NCBI GenBank assembly: GCA_963971405.1
Contig: OZ020489.1
Location: forward strand, 25,694,290-25,758,289
Reading direction: 5' to 3'
DNA from: Psococerastis gibbosa
Taxonomy: Eukaryota > Arthropoda > Insecta > Psocodea > Psocidae
Length of the DNA: 64,000 nucleotides
The notes below the pieces were generated by a model. The model was not told where the DNA came from. It made no database searches and saw nothing but the letters and a program-made list of their open reading frames with translations. The translations under genes were made by a program, and so were the position numbers. This document shows, one piece after another, positions 33,968 to 46,657 of the stretch; the first letter of the stretch is position 1, and every line of letters begins with the position of its first letter.

Positions 33968-36900
33968 ATGCCACTTCTCGTCGTGTTCGTCGTAATATTG
34001 GGCTGCATTTCTGCAGCTCCAAGCAAGGGAGACCTGAAGCTGCGTAAGTACAGTGTATATAAATTAATGAAATGCCTAACAATATTTTCTTTTTCAAATA
34101 AAATTCAAAGGAAAACCATAATTTGTTGCAGGTTAGTTGGTGGGGAGAATTAATTCACTGCATTTAAAGTTATGTAATTGCTAATTATGACAGTACATAT
34201 GCTTATCGAGATACGGAGGCTATTGCTATTGTAAAAAATGTACCTCAAAGATAGATCAGGATTGACACAAATGTATTTTCCTTGTCATTCGTTCGGCAAA
34301 AAGTTTTACAACCTTATAGAAAAATTTCTTCAAAACCATTACAACATCTACTTACCCTAGCCGATCATCTGGTTTCTGACAATGATTTCATAACAGGGGT
34401 TTAATTGTTTATGTATGAGGCATTATTTCATTTCGACTGCCCCCCCCCCCCCAGTTTGGTGCCCTGTCTGCCCATTTATAGGACAGGGCCTTCTGGTTAG
34501 ATGTCAGCAGTATTTATAGAAATTCAGTGAGGGAGTAGTAGTAGTAGCAATTGCTTCAATCAGGAACTTCTTTATAGAGAATCGGCAAATGGCTTAGTGC
34601 CAGTTATGGATTTCAGGTCCTCCGGTAGCTTGCTATATGCTTTTAAGGAGCCTGACATATTTTTCATAGCTTAATCAAGGCTATTTCCAGAGAAACTTTA
34701 CTTTACCTCTACCCATTGAGATGGCGACCAATGTTCGAGCCTAAAACCACCCACCGTTCAAAATGTTATATGTATATGTACAATATATTGATTTTAGGAA
34801 ACACTCTAACTTCCGTAAATATTTTCTGATTTAGAAGAAATTTGGCCCAAAAATTTATCGTATAAATGTCTTGATCGAGTTCTTTAACCAGCTAGATCCA
34901 CTATTTCGTTACAAGATGGCGGCCGAGGATGAAAACCTTATATAATTCATATCGTTGGTAATATTGTAATATTGTATAATATTGTAATATTGGTCGCAAA
35001 GGAATGAAATAAAATCTGACTGAAAGCCCGTATTATTATCTACGAATGGTAATCAACACTTTTTACGAAAAATCAACCATTTTCAGATGGCATCCAGTCA
35101 AAGTGAAAATAATTTGATAACGAAAGTTCATAGTCGGCATTGTGGTTCGATATTTGAAACACAAGAGTGTTTTGTGTGTGGATGTTGTGGTCGGGAAAAT
35201 AATGAAGTATTTTTTATATTTTTATTACATATCGTAGGTAGCAGGGTCTGCGGAATCTCCCTACACCTGATCGGCCAGAGCCGAAAGGGATTTTTTTTCA
35301 CTTACATGAGGTTTCCCTTTCGGTTATATCAGAACTGGAAGTTCCTTACTATATACAGTAGGTATAGTCCACGCAAAATGAGAAAAGTATGGATTTGGAA
35401 TGTTTTGGTACTGTTCGACACTGTACCAATTTCGATTGCACCATTTTGTTATACCTTGCATCCAATGCATTTCCCCTTAACATATATAATGAAAACACTT
35501 AGGACTGTTTTGTTCGATTGTTGTATACAAAACTGCAAAGCTTCTGTATTCCACAATAGATGTAAAAAGGGCATCAATGCGGATACGTCGCAAACTCGAT
35601 CGTTGGGTGTCATAAAGTAATTGATAAGTTCATCTTAGTTTTGGTATACAGAAAATGGCCGTGACTAACACCAAATGCTCAATCGGCCTGACATCCTCAG
35701 TAGCTGATACTGTTTGCGTCAAAACTTCTAAACTTCTGAATTAAATGTTAAAAAAGTAAAGTAAGTACCGTATCCACTGTATTAAATTCAACCATATTTT
35801 CATTTGCAAACTGCATGTTATATCCAATCCTCCTCATCATCTTCTTCTGATGAATCCCCCGTATTTATAGATGTAATAAATCAATAAATCAATCTGTGTC
35901 CTTTTTTTGGGTTACTATATTACCGTATCCATAATAACTGCCCCGAAGTTAACACTTTAAAAATACGGTTAGGTGGCTATTCCACTTGAAAACAAAATTG
36001 TCAGTAAATTATTGAAGACAAGTGGAATGAGGTTATGATATTTCCGTCAATGACATTTTCAAAATTGAACAAAAACTGACAAGTGGAACAGCCACATTAG
36101 GAGTATGGTTATTCCTGTTTCTATGTTTTCTACAAATCCGACCTTAGAAGGCACTTTCACCACTCAAAAGCAAAGGACTATTCTTCCAGTGCTCTGGTCT
36201 TTTTTGGGCATTACATGCGGCCCCAGCATATGTTCTAGGCAATTAAGGTAATGTTACCAATAAGAACGGGGTTCGTAGGCTTGGGCTGCGGTATATCCAG
36301 GCCGTTGGTTGCCATTAATGCCTTCGCATTGAAGGTACCTTCTGCAACATTCTACTATGCTACGGGGCTACGGGCGTTGTCCATATCCACAACAGATCTT
36401 GTATCAGCCAAAGCAATTGTGTCTCGACCTACTCTTCGAAAAGATAGACTGTCACTGCCATGTCTTCACGATAATCTGTATTGCAGTCCTTCATCGCTTT
36501 CGTTGATAGAAGAAGCACGTTACTCACCTAGCCTTCACTAGCACCGGGATGCAATATTATGATATACCTTAGGTAGCCTACTCCAGAAGTAGGCATATTT
36601 GCGGCTCAATTAATTATGATATGCGCTCCACTTGTCTCTCCTTATAAAATCCCTATTGTTTCAACGAAAAACAAAATGAGTCCAATAGGAATGTCGAAAA
36701 ATAGGTATAAAACAAGCGTTAGTTAACCTATGTAAATATTTTTATTGTAATGTGGAAATGCAGATGAATGCAGCGCATATCTTGGAGGGATCGTGTCCCT
36801 AATTCCAAGGCTGTTCTGAGGCGCCAACAGTATCAGCCACTGAGGATGAGTTCCAAAAGTTAACGGCCACATACTGTATACCAAAACTAAGATGAACATG

Positions 36901-39900
36901 TTTTTTTATTTTATGACACCCTACGATCGTGTTTGCGACGTATCCGCATTGATGCCCTTTTTACATCTAATATGGAATACAGAAGCTTTGTAGTTTTGTA
37001 TACAACATTCGAACAAAACAGTCCTAAGTGTTTTCATTATATCTGTATAGGGGAAATGCATTGGATGCAAGGCATAACAAAATGGTGCAATCGAAAAGGT
37101 TACAGTGTCGTACAGTACCAAAACATTCCATATCCATACTTTTCTCATTTTGCGTGGACTATATATGCTGACCTTAGATCGAAATGTCATGTGTCATAAT
37201 TATAGCGTCCCTCATCTTCATCTAACCTGTGCTCTTCCGTTGTGGCAGGTTGATGTAATTGAACCTGAGGTAAGCAACATGTTGCCGACAAGCTTGTTGG
37301 CCTTGGTAGATTTATAGCATTTAGCATTGGGTTGACGCAGACCTATGTTTAGAACTTATACAATACAAACCGGGTTAAGGCTGCAAGCTCACCCCATCAT
37401 TTAACTTTCACACTGTCATTCAAGAAAATATTGACATAACCATTTGTATACTACGTGTTGTTCTGTACAATATAAGTTGAAGTCTCTACACATTATACGT
37501 ATATATAGGCTAATGTATATCCAGGCTATAATGATAAGAGATAATCGACCTGTCGAGTGGGAAAAAGTTAACAGAAAATATCGATCATAGAACCATATAA
37601 AGAAGATGTTATCACGTGGACGAAATATTCCTCTTCACTTATATGTATAGGTACGGTACATCATAAACGGTTGAATAGCACCACAGTTCGGGTTAATTAG
37701 AGTTTAAGAGAAAGGCCCAAAATTCGTCCATTGAAAATATAATATTACAAGTCCCTGCTTTTTGAGCAAAATATTCTAAAAAATTGCTCGACTACTTGTA
37801 AGTAACATTATTATTGTCCGCATGTTTTACCCTGTGCTGCAATATTATAGAGAAGTTGCCCATTAGGATCGGGAAAACTCGTCAAGTCCAAACTGCGCGG
37901 TGGAAATCTGTTTCTTTTATTTGGTATTTGACAGCTTACCCGAATATTCAAGACTTAGTTCAGTTTAGTTCACTTAAGTTAGTCGATTCTGAAAGTTACA
38001 AGGAACGCAAAAATTTTCACATAAGTACCATACAACAGGTATACACATATACATGTTGGTAATTGGTATAAAAATAATTGAAAATGTTTTTGTTGTGGAG
38101 TATAGTTTAATATTAGGGAAAATTAGCAATACAGTATGTCAATATAGCAGACTGAGATAGTAACAACGTTTTCCTATTCTAAAATTAAATTACCGGGCCG
38201 TAGTAGGTAATTATAAAAAGAAGTGCAGTTTAAAGCCCTCTCATTTTTATTAGCTATATTCAAGGTGAACATCTGGAGTACCGCATAGTTAGATTCATTA
38301 TATGATAACGTCATGAGAAAAACTTTTAAATTTGTCAGGTTTATAATGTACAGTAAACGATGGCGTCGTGGATAATTTTTCAAGGTTACCTAAATAAAAT
38401 GTATTTACTTTAATAACGTCCACCATATGGTATGTATAGGGAAAAAAAATTAAACTATTGTACACGAAGATGGGTCATCTGTACGTTCGATACATATCAG
38501 GTAGCTCGGGATGTCAGACAATTGTAGGCAAGTTACTTAATTGTCTGCTGCAATTTTATCTAAAACACTGCGAGATTGCACCGTTTAATAATTTTATTAT
38601 TTACAAAATATTATTTTTAATATAAAAAAAAAACGTGAAGGCTACTTGACAATTTTTGAAAACTTATATTAATGTAATAGTACTACATGTATTTTATGTA
38701 GCCTACCTGAAAACTATTTTTTTTTCTTCATAAAAACGTTATAAAAAGCTCAAAAGCTAGCTTATCTAGCACAGGTTATATTTTTTATAGTATTACAACT
38801 GTCAAGAAGACTATTATTGGCTTTTTTACAAAATCTGAAATGTGTAGAGGTGGAGTCTCACACTGTCTTAATTAAGTTCGCTGCACTTTTATTGAACTAT
38901 AGGTACTGTACCTAGTCAATGTCAAATATCGGTACAAAAATAGATGGCACAACCGCACCTAAAAATGTTTTCTTAATTTTTTGCAGCCACGTTTGTGAAA
39001 ACATGTTTCCGCAACCAACCAGACTTCAACAATTGTCTTCAGGATTCCATTCAGGATATTTTCCCACATCTGGCCAGAGGTAAACAACACGGAAAATAAG
39101 TAGCATTTTTAGGGAAAATTAAAAACATCAATATACGTAGACTGTGTGCTCATCATATTAGGCTACTAGGATTGGCATGGCAATACAATAAATAATTAGG
39201 CATGCTTCATACCGCATATTGGCCAGATCCCAGCAACTGATTTGTAAAATTAATTATAATGTATTCATTTATTCAGGAGCCCTTTTTAAATTCATTGCCT
39301 AAATCCAAACCATGGCCAAATTACAATTCGGTTAAGAATGTTTTCCCCGTTGTTTTAGATGATTTCTCACAGAATCCATAACGCATTAGGTTAAAAACTA
39401 CCGTTTAAATTTGAACGGTGTTATACTTGGAGTGCAAGAAAAGAGTTTCAAAGCATTATGGTAACTATTTTTTGTTTTTTGAAGGTGTGCGCGAAATGGA
39501 CCTTCCACCTCTCGATCCCCTCCCCGTCGATGAAGCATTGTTCGAATTCCGAAGTAGATTTTTTGATACCAAGAGCATTATTAAAGATGCTTATGCTTAT
39601 GGACTTAGCGCTGCTACCTTCTCATCTGTCAGGTACATTACGCCATTCGATACAGCTTATTCGAAAAGGAATAGACCTGCTTATGAATATTTAGACTCGT
39701 ATCTGTACTTGGTTAAGTCATGCTTTCGCCTGTTTCATTGCCTCAATGGTAAGCTAGTCTCAGCTTGTCTTTACCACTTGCAGCCGGTGTAGGTTGACAT
39801 CGAGAACGTATACCAGTTTGCCAATGACAAAAAACTCATACGGAAACAATACCAATAATGTCCGAAATCCATGGGGTCGTTGGCATTGGACAAGGGACCT

Positions 39901-41573
39901 ATATGGGCCACTATAATAATGAATCAGCACTAAAATATGCCTGGGTCCATAAAATGTCCTTAAAACAAATTACAATTACAAGAATATTATTTAATTAAAA
40001 TTTACGAGTATATAGGCATTATATAGGAACGGCTTTTCATGGATATAACGATATTAAACCTTACCCAGCCAACGACCCCATTGGTTCGGCATTATTGGGT
40101 TCTGCATGAATTTTTGATCTTTGGCAAACTGGTTCTGAAACATTCCCACAATCTCACCATTAACATTGTGACTGCTGTGTTAGCTCTACTTAACCGAGTG
40201 CGTGAACGAGTCCTTGCCCAGGTAAGGCATGGACCAGAGTTTGGATCTCACTGTCACTCAAAATGTTTCAACTTTATTTTTAAATTATGTAATCCGTTTA
40301 TGTATGCAATTTTTGGCTGTTGTAGCCTACTGGTTATGTTATTCTTGACGAGAGACGTTGTCTGGTTGTGGTAACATCATAATTAGATCTAATAGCAAGT
40401 ATTCTTATTTCTGTTTCAGAACCAATTTTGAAGATCCCAATAACATTCAGCTGGAAGCAAAATTCTTCATTCCGGTTGGCCGTGTTGAGGGAAATTTTAA
40501 GCAAAAAGGACTTATTGCTGCAACAGTGCCCTTCGGTGGCAAAGGAGGTTTCAACATTACTGGATGTAAGTAAATTTTTTTGCTTTTTGCTAAAAAAAAG
40601 CAGAAACAGAAACAAATGGTGGATCATTAGTGTTTAGCATTGTTTAGTGTTCTGTATCCAGTGAAATGCATAGGGCATGAATAAATTGATCATTTTTAGT
40701 GCTTCAGAACTTCACAATTATTATTATTATTGCTTAGCTTTTGGCAGATGCTTTACTTGTATGATTGAAAAAAAATATCGTTTTAGTGGACGTGAATATA
40801 ACTTGGAGCCTGACCGGTAGCTTAATCACTAAGAACAACAAGAAATACCTCAACGTAAAGCATTTCATCATTACTCCTGCCATGAGGGATTTGATTTTCG
40901 AAGCTGATAACTTCTTCGAAGGAAACGAAGCTATTTGTAAGTATATACGTTCTAGCCACCAGCTGTAGCGCCAACACAAAACGTCGATTTAAATTATCTC
41001 TGGGCTTAGTGCTAAATGAACCAATCGTACTATCATGAATTAAAATAAATTAAAACACAGGGAGGGGTAAGGAAGTATTACGCAAGGATTTAATTGTCAT
41101 CAACAGGCAATCCTTCAGGGGGCTCCAACTTAAAAACATTTGACTGATCATTGTTTGCTATATATTAATATTAACAATGCCTAATACTAACTCCGGTCCT
41201 AACACATATTACAAGTGAAGAAGGAGCTACTAGAAACACTTGATATCGCGGCGAAGCCACGCGAAGTATTTGGATGATATTTCAAATATTTAATATAACT
41301 TTGGTCGAATAGAAAAATAATTCAATGATCACATTAATTTTAAAAACTGAGGGGGGGGGGCAACTACCTAAAGCCTTAATTTAACTCATAATGCAATTTA
41401 TTATTGTCTTTTCAGCTAAATCAATTGTGGCGTTTGTCAACCAGTACTGGAAGGTATTAAACGAAGAAATGCTGCCCTACATTCAGGAAGTTTGGGATAA
41501 ATTATTCAGGTCTGTGGCCAACAGATTTTTCCTCCGCGTGCCTTTTGACGTTGTCTTTCCCTTGTCTCCATGA
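33968..41573 (+). CDS. Takeout-like / JHBP-family secreted protein, gene 2
   Basis: Six coding exons: 33968-34043, 38987-39079, 39485-39632, 40420-40565, 40787-40936 and 41416-41573. Exon lengths (76, 93, 148, 146, 150, 158) are identical to gene 1 and give 256 residues. The signal peptide is residues 1-16 (LLVVFVVILGCISA). Cys32 and Cys42 (CFRNQPDFNNC) form the expected disulfide pair; LPPLDPLPV, NVKHFIITP and a C-terminal FLRVPFDVVFP are conserved. From codon 10 onward exon 1 differs from gene 1 at a single base, whereas later exons are clearly diverged. This gene is expected to be a secreted carrier of a hydrophobic ligand. AATAAA lies at 41758-41763. Gene 3 follows about 1.07 kb downstream in the opposite orientation. 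The large first intron carries the fold-back element at 35363. Confidence 0.93.
34725..35330 (+). repeat. Repeat Q (copy 2) with Cys-rich ORF
   Basis: Begins GATGGCGACCAATGTTCGAG and runs through GGAAACACTCTAACTTCC and CAAGATGGCGGCC to GGGATTTTTTT. An ORF from 35087 starts MASSQSENN and reads HSRHCGSIFE, then CFVCGCCGREN, a possible zinc-binding stretch. A homologous but broken copy flanks the transposon at 46829-48758, and a short piece lies inside the fold-back element at 6930. No known family is recognised. Confidence 0.5.
35972..36096. mobile_element. MITE V (copy 1)
   Basis: Ends AGGTGGCTATTCCACTTG and its complement (CAAGTGGAACAGCCAC). TTA precedes the element (35969-35971) and occurs again just after it (36097-36099). 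Second copy at 55532-55661. Confidence 0.65.
36251..36520 (-). pseudogene. Decayed coding-like fragment inside fold-back element
   Basis: On the minus strand a run of codons gives RRVGRDTIALADTRSVVDMD, then, after two stops, NVAEGTFNAKALMATNGLD and IPQPKPTNPVLIGNIT. The composition is protein-like and unlike the flanking AT-rich DNA, but stops show it is not an intact gene. I do not recognise the source; a captured host exon or an old transposase are both possible. The opposite strand has an open frame (36251-36541) that is probably a shadow. Confidence 0.4.
39690..39915 (+). repeat. SINE-like repeat S (copy 4, uninterrupted)
   Basis: The most complete S copy: GACTCGTATCTGTACTTGG, TGCAGCCGGTGTAGGTTGAC, CATACGGAAACAATACC and GTCCGAAATCCATGGGGTCG in sequence. 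It lies just after exon 3 of takeout-like gene 2. Confidence 0.65.
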
Positions 41574-42204
41574 TTTTCGTTCATAAAATTTTCATTATTA
41601 ATAATGACACTGCTGCACTAATGATTTTTCTGTAAAATTATAACGGGTACAACCATTAATTATTTTAACTTGCAGTGTGTCTACGGGTACTTGGTAACAA
41701 GTATCCCCTTGTACGAGTATCATTTTGACTAATTTATTGTGTGTAGGTATTGTGTTAAATAAATTACTGCTGTATTTATTTTAATTTTTTGTGAAGATAA
41801 TTATTTTGCCTTTCCTCTGTTTCTCTGCTTTAACTGTAGTTATTATGTGTGGTACCTAACTATTAAATTAAAAATATGGTCTAGTGTATGTATATATTGT
41901 TTACTGCTAGTATTTGTTATGACTTTCGACTGTCTTAAACGATAATACAATACATTAATAGCAGTTTAGCACAAAATTTTCTATGGTTATAGGTAGGTAG
42001 CTTTTAGCTAATCTACCTAAGTACGTTCCTTGAAATGAAAGGAAAGTTGGGAGGAGCTGCACAGAAGAGTTGTAACTTTATCGTATCGTATTGAATTATC
42101 TGTGGATTTAGAATAGGCTAAATTTGCATGGCGTAGACATCTAAAATTCACGCTATGGAAGTCAATGCTCAAACTGCCATACGAATTATGCTATCTTTTC
42201 CTTA

Positions 42205-42424
42205 GGCGGCTTTTCCACCGACGTCTTTTTTCAATGTGCATGTGTCATGACGTGGTAGCAGACATCATTAATAAGTCTCTGCCATATTTTAAGGAGACTA
42301 TTATGTAGATATTTAATGTATCTATTGAAAATTAAGTTATAATATAGTAGAGACTTATTAATGATGCCTGCTACCACGTCATGACACATGCACATTGAAA
42401 AACGACGTCGGTGGAATAGACGCC
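42205..42424. mobile_element. PIF/Harbinger-like MITE, family W (copy 3), TTA target duplication
   Basis: Flanked by TTA (42202-42204 and 42425-42427). Arms start GGCGGCTTTTCCACCGACG and include ATGACGTGGTAGCAGACAT. The centre (GGAGACTATTATGTAGATA) is shared with the copy at 59486. Confidence 0.85.
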
Positions 42425-42641
42425 TTACTGTACTTAAAAGTACAATATTAGAAACCAGTAAATTTACAATACTTTAGATGTACCCTGTGAAACGGTAAGT
42501 AACTCTGAAACGTAAAAAAAATGGTTATTTGTTTAATTATCTGTTGCAGTGTAACAAAGTTCATGACACAATAAATACGGTAATAAAATAATAAATATTA
42601 ATTTCTTATGGTGTCCAGAACGGCAATAAGTTGTTATTTTG

Positions 42642-45600
42642 TCATGGTGGCAATAATGATTCTGTAGGGTACCTGCTCAGGACTTTATTAGCTAATGCTC
42701 CAAAGATTCCGCTAAGCGACTCCATGATTTTCGGTTTTGTCATCTTGAAGATCTCTTGTGCATTGTCGTTGAAAAATTTATTCAACACCTCACCTAGAAT
42801 GTTAAATAATACGTACTGTAACATATATTGTACACTACATAGAACTAGAAGCCTGATTATATCAATAAAATCTATTATTGTTTTATTGATATGTACGGTA
42901 CTAATGTGGACACTGAAGAAGCCCCTTTTTACGCGTAGAATTGGAAGACTCATAGTGTGGCGATATTGACTATACGTACACATTTTCAGGACATTGCAGT
43001 ATAGTACTATAATTTATACAATATCATATTTTGTAAGCTAAAATACGTATGTATATATAATATAACGTATATAATACGTAACGTGGTGTCTACTATAGCT
43101 GTGTGTAGTGAAGGGGGCATGGGTCGTAGTGATGCCTCATGGCTACGCATCTGCAGTGGGTACAGTACTCTTACCTAGTTGGTTGTCGCCATCTATAGCT
43201 TCTCCAAACTGGGCCGAGATCTGTACTGGCGTCAGGTCCACCAAGAACTGGTCTATCATCAGGTATTTGTGTGACTCGAATGTATCCGACTCAGCCAGGT
43301 AAATAATCCACGCTGCTGACACGTCAGCTGAAAAATAAATGATTGAATTATATATTATTGTAGTATTGACTCAAAGAATCAAAAAATAACTTTGGGAATG
43401 CAAATAGTTTACTCTATTTAACAGGCTTTGGACTAGACACATGTCTATTTCGGTAGGCTACAAGTATTCTTGCTCATAACATCACAGATCTGACTTAAAA
43501 TTGGTGCAGCTTATTAAAGAGTGTACTACTGGCAGTATCAAACAAATGATTAATAAATGTCGCATGGTTCAATTTTATGGACAAAATGTGCTTGGCAAGT
43601 TGGCAAGTTGGCGTCTCAATAGGTATATAAAATCTCCCTAAAATGTATTCGGCAACATTTTAAACTAGTTGGTTATGAGTGAAAAGATCATACATTTGTC
43701 CATAGTATCCTCATAAGTATGTCTCGCCAGAAAATAATAATATATATATTAGTGAATCTACAATTTTGTATTTAACTTACATTGTGACTAGAAGTTTAAA
43801 GAAATATACATTAACAACTAGTATGTTTCTTCGATTTTTGGAATGTTTGCACATGTAGTCGAATAAATAAATATTTCAAAACAAGGTGAAACAAGCAATA
43901 CTACAAAAAGACCCAGCACTTTGGAATTTCTAATAACATACCTCTCAACATACCCCATACCATCTGTATACCTATACTTATTACTACTTTAACTTTTTAG
44001 TTCTTAAATTGTTTTTTGCACCTTGCCTCCACATGCAAAATGGCTGCACAATGGCAAGGGTCCCAAAGAAGAAAAATTTATTTCCTAAATTTATGTAACT
44101 GAATTTATTTTGGGAATTACACTATTATTATTAAATGCAGTATTTCATTTCTTTAAATTCCTGGCCACAGAATTTGCATATAAAGGATATTTTACACGAT
44201 GTATTATTACTAAAATATGTAGCAGGTATACTTACTCATATTGAATGAAAAATGTCCATTACCCACGATTGGGAATGACTTGACTCCACCTTCACTGCTG
44301 AATTCACCGTACATGTCTAAAACTGGATATTTTAGTGTCATTTCTAATTTATTGTCCTCCAAATTTGATCTAAAAAAAATTATGAAGATTGCTGCGGCGT
44401 CCGAGGAAAATTAATGTATAGGTAGGTACAAAGTGGCTGCACGCAGCATACAATTATTCGGTGGACCATTTGATTTACCCAGGATGAGGGAAGGTTAAGC
44501 TCTTAAAGGATCCGTACCTATAGGTGAGAAGGAGGCAAGGAAATCATTTTAAAACATGATTCTCAATATTAGTTATCTGCAATATAGCGGTGAGGCAACC
44601 GCTTCAGCAGTCTGGTCATGGCGATTATAATACCGGTATTTATTTAATCTCCTGGTATTAAAAATGTAAACAAGATAATTTTATAATGGAAAGTGCTATT
44701 CAAAATTAGTTTGTTTACATTTTTTATATACCAGCAGCCTGCAGGCTGATCATGGCGATTATAATAACGGTATTCATTTAATCTCCCATATTATTATTAT
44801 TAAAAATGTAAACAAGATAATTTTATAATGGAAAGTGCTATTCAAAATCTGTTTGTTTACATTTTTAATATCAGGGGATTAAATATGTACCGGTATTATA
44901 ATCGCCATGATGCAGGCGCCGAAGCTCCAGTGGCGCCAAAAGGTACTTTTTAAGAGTTAAAAAGAACGTTTTCTATGGTTTTATAAGTGACCGTTGAAAA
45001 CGAGAAATACTCAAATTTTAGGTAGTAGGTACGGTCAGGGACGGCTTCAGAAAAAGTTTTCGGGGGGGGGGGCGGAAAAATATCGCTTTTCTTTTCTTTT
45101 CTTTCAGTCCATTTACGATTACTGGCCTGAATTTTTCCTAAAAGCGAAAGAGCGACAGCCTTTGAGAATCAAAACACGGCCCAAAATAACATGCGATTTT
45201 GCCACAATATTCTGACAAAATTATGCGTTGTTCTTCCTACTGAGAATATGGTACTGTAGACTAATAAATGCGAGTTTGATACTTCCCGCTCTATGAATAC
45301 GATTTCCATCCCCCCCCCCCCTGAAAAATCATGGGTGCGACCATGATTAACTTACAGCCTAATTTATACTTTTGTGTTGTTCGGGAAGGAGTAACATTGA
45401 AGTCTTGCCTTATGCTAAAACAAATCTCTGAGGCTAGGTGTTCTACGGTCGTAACGCCGATGGGCAAGGTTTACCCATCAAAAATTGAAATCTCTGTGAA
45501 TTACGATCGTAAATGGAATCAGTGCGACCTTGCTGAAATAGGCTATATAATTTTTATAAATACTTTAATTAGGTACTTACCCCACTGAAACGACTTTGGC

Positions 45601-46622
45601 ATTTTTGAGGCCTAAAATGGAAACATCTCGAAACTGTAGATCTAGGCTGACGTCACCGGACCCCTCTGTTATACTAATTTTAGGTACAATTAGAGGGTCA
45701 AGAGTTGGTAGATTAAAGTCGCTTGAGCCTGTGAAACGAATGAACATTGGAACATACTGTTCAACCAGCAATTGAAATGAAACAGCAGAGATTATTCCAT
45801 AACAGGAATGTGCAATAGATCAAATCGTTTTGTGGAGAACTTTCTTACTTTCGTATAGGAAAATGCTTACACACAACTAATCATCAGGTCATTTAAATCA
45901 TGCGCTCAACCAATGAAAGCATGAAACAGCAGACACTATTCCTTAACAGGAATGTACAATACCTAGATCTAACCGTAAGAACAACTTACTATGCAATGAT
46001 TTTGCGAAGAACTTTCGTATAGTAAAATGCTTATCATACACAACTAATCAGGTCATTCAAATCATGCGCTCAACCAATCAAAATTGGGTTTTGGCGTCTA
46101 TTCTGTATGGCTTGTTATAAAAATATAGGCTACGAAAGGATGTCTATTCAAGAACGAAGTTTTTTGTATAGCCTATATTGTAATAGGCTGTTATATTAGT
46201 TAAGTGTCTTTTCGAAATGAGAAAAATAATTAAAGGTTTTACCATTAACAATTGTTTTGAAGAACATTTGAAGGGAGTTCTTCACACATGCATTAAAATT
46301 TTTGTCACTCCTGTGACATGGCTGTAGGTAGTTTGCTGCAAATAAAAACATCGTAATTGTAATTTGATAATTAAGTATCATTGCTACATAAAAATGCACA
46401 GTTCCATTCCATTTTTTCCCCAAACAAAATTCCACGGTCCCGATCAATTTTAATTCGGATGGACTGCTGACAGCTGAATCAGAGAAGGGCATATACTTCT
46501 TCACAAACTCTACAAAATTAATTTATTTGAAGGGCAAGGCGCCTATTTATTTAAGAGAAAGCTCTAATTCATACACACAGTAGTACTACAAGAATTTAGT
46601 TTTGACCAACTTGCTTATTATA

Positions 46623-46657
<35 letters not shown>

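Larger units (their letters stand above)
35363..37163. mobile_element. 1.8-kb fold-back element, family Y ends
   Basis: Inverted arms of about 355 bp: 35363-35730 and 36805-37163. They begin TATAGTCCACGCAAAATGAG, the same terminus as the short Y palindromes at 14211 and 23081. Both arms share GGGCATCAATGCGGATACGT. The centre holds MITE V (35972-36096) and a decayed coding-like stretch on the minus strand. In intron 1 of takeout-like gene 2. Confidence 0.82.
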
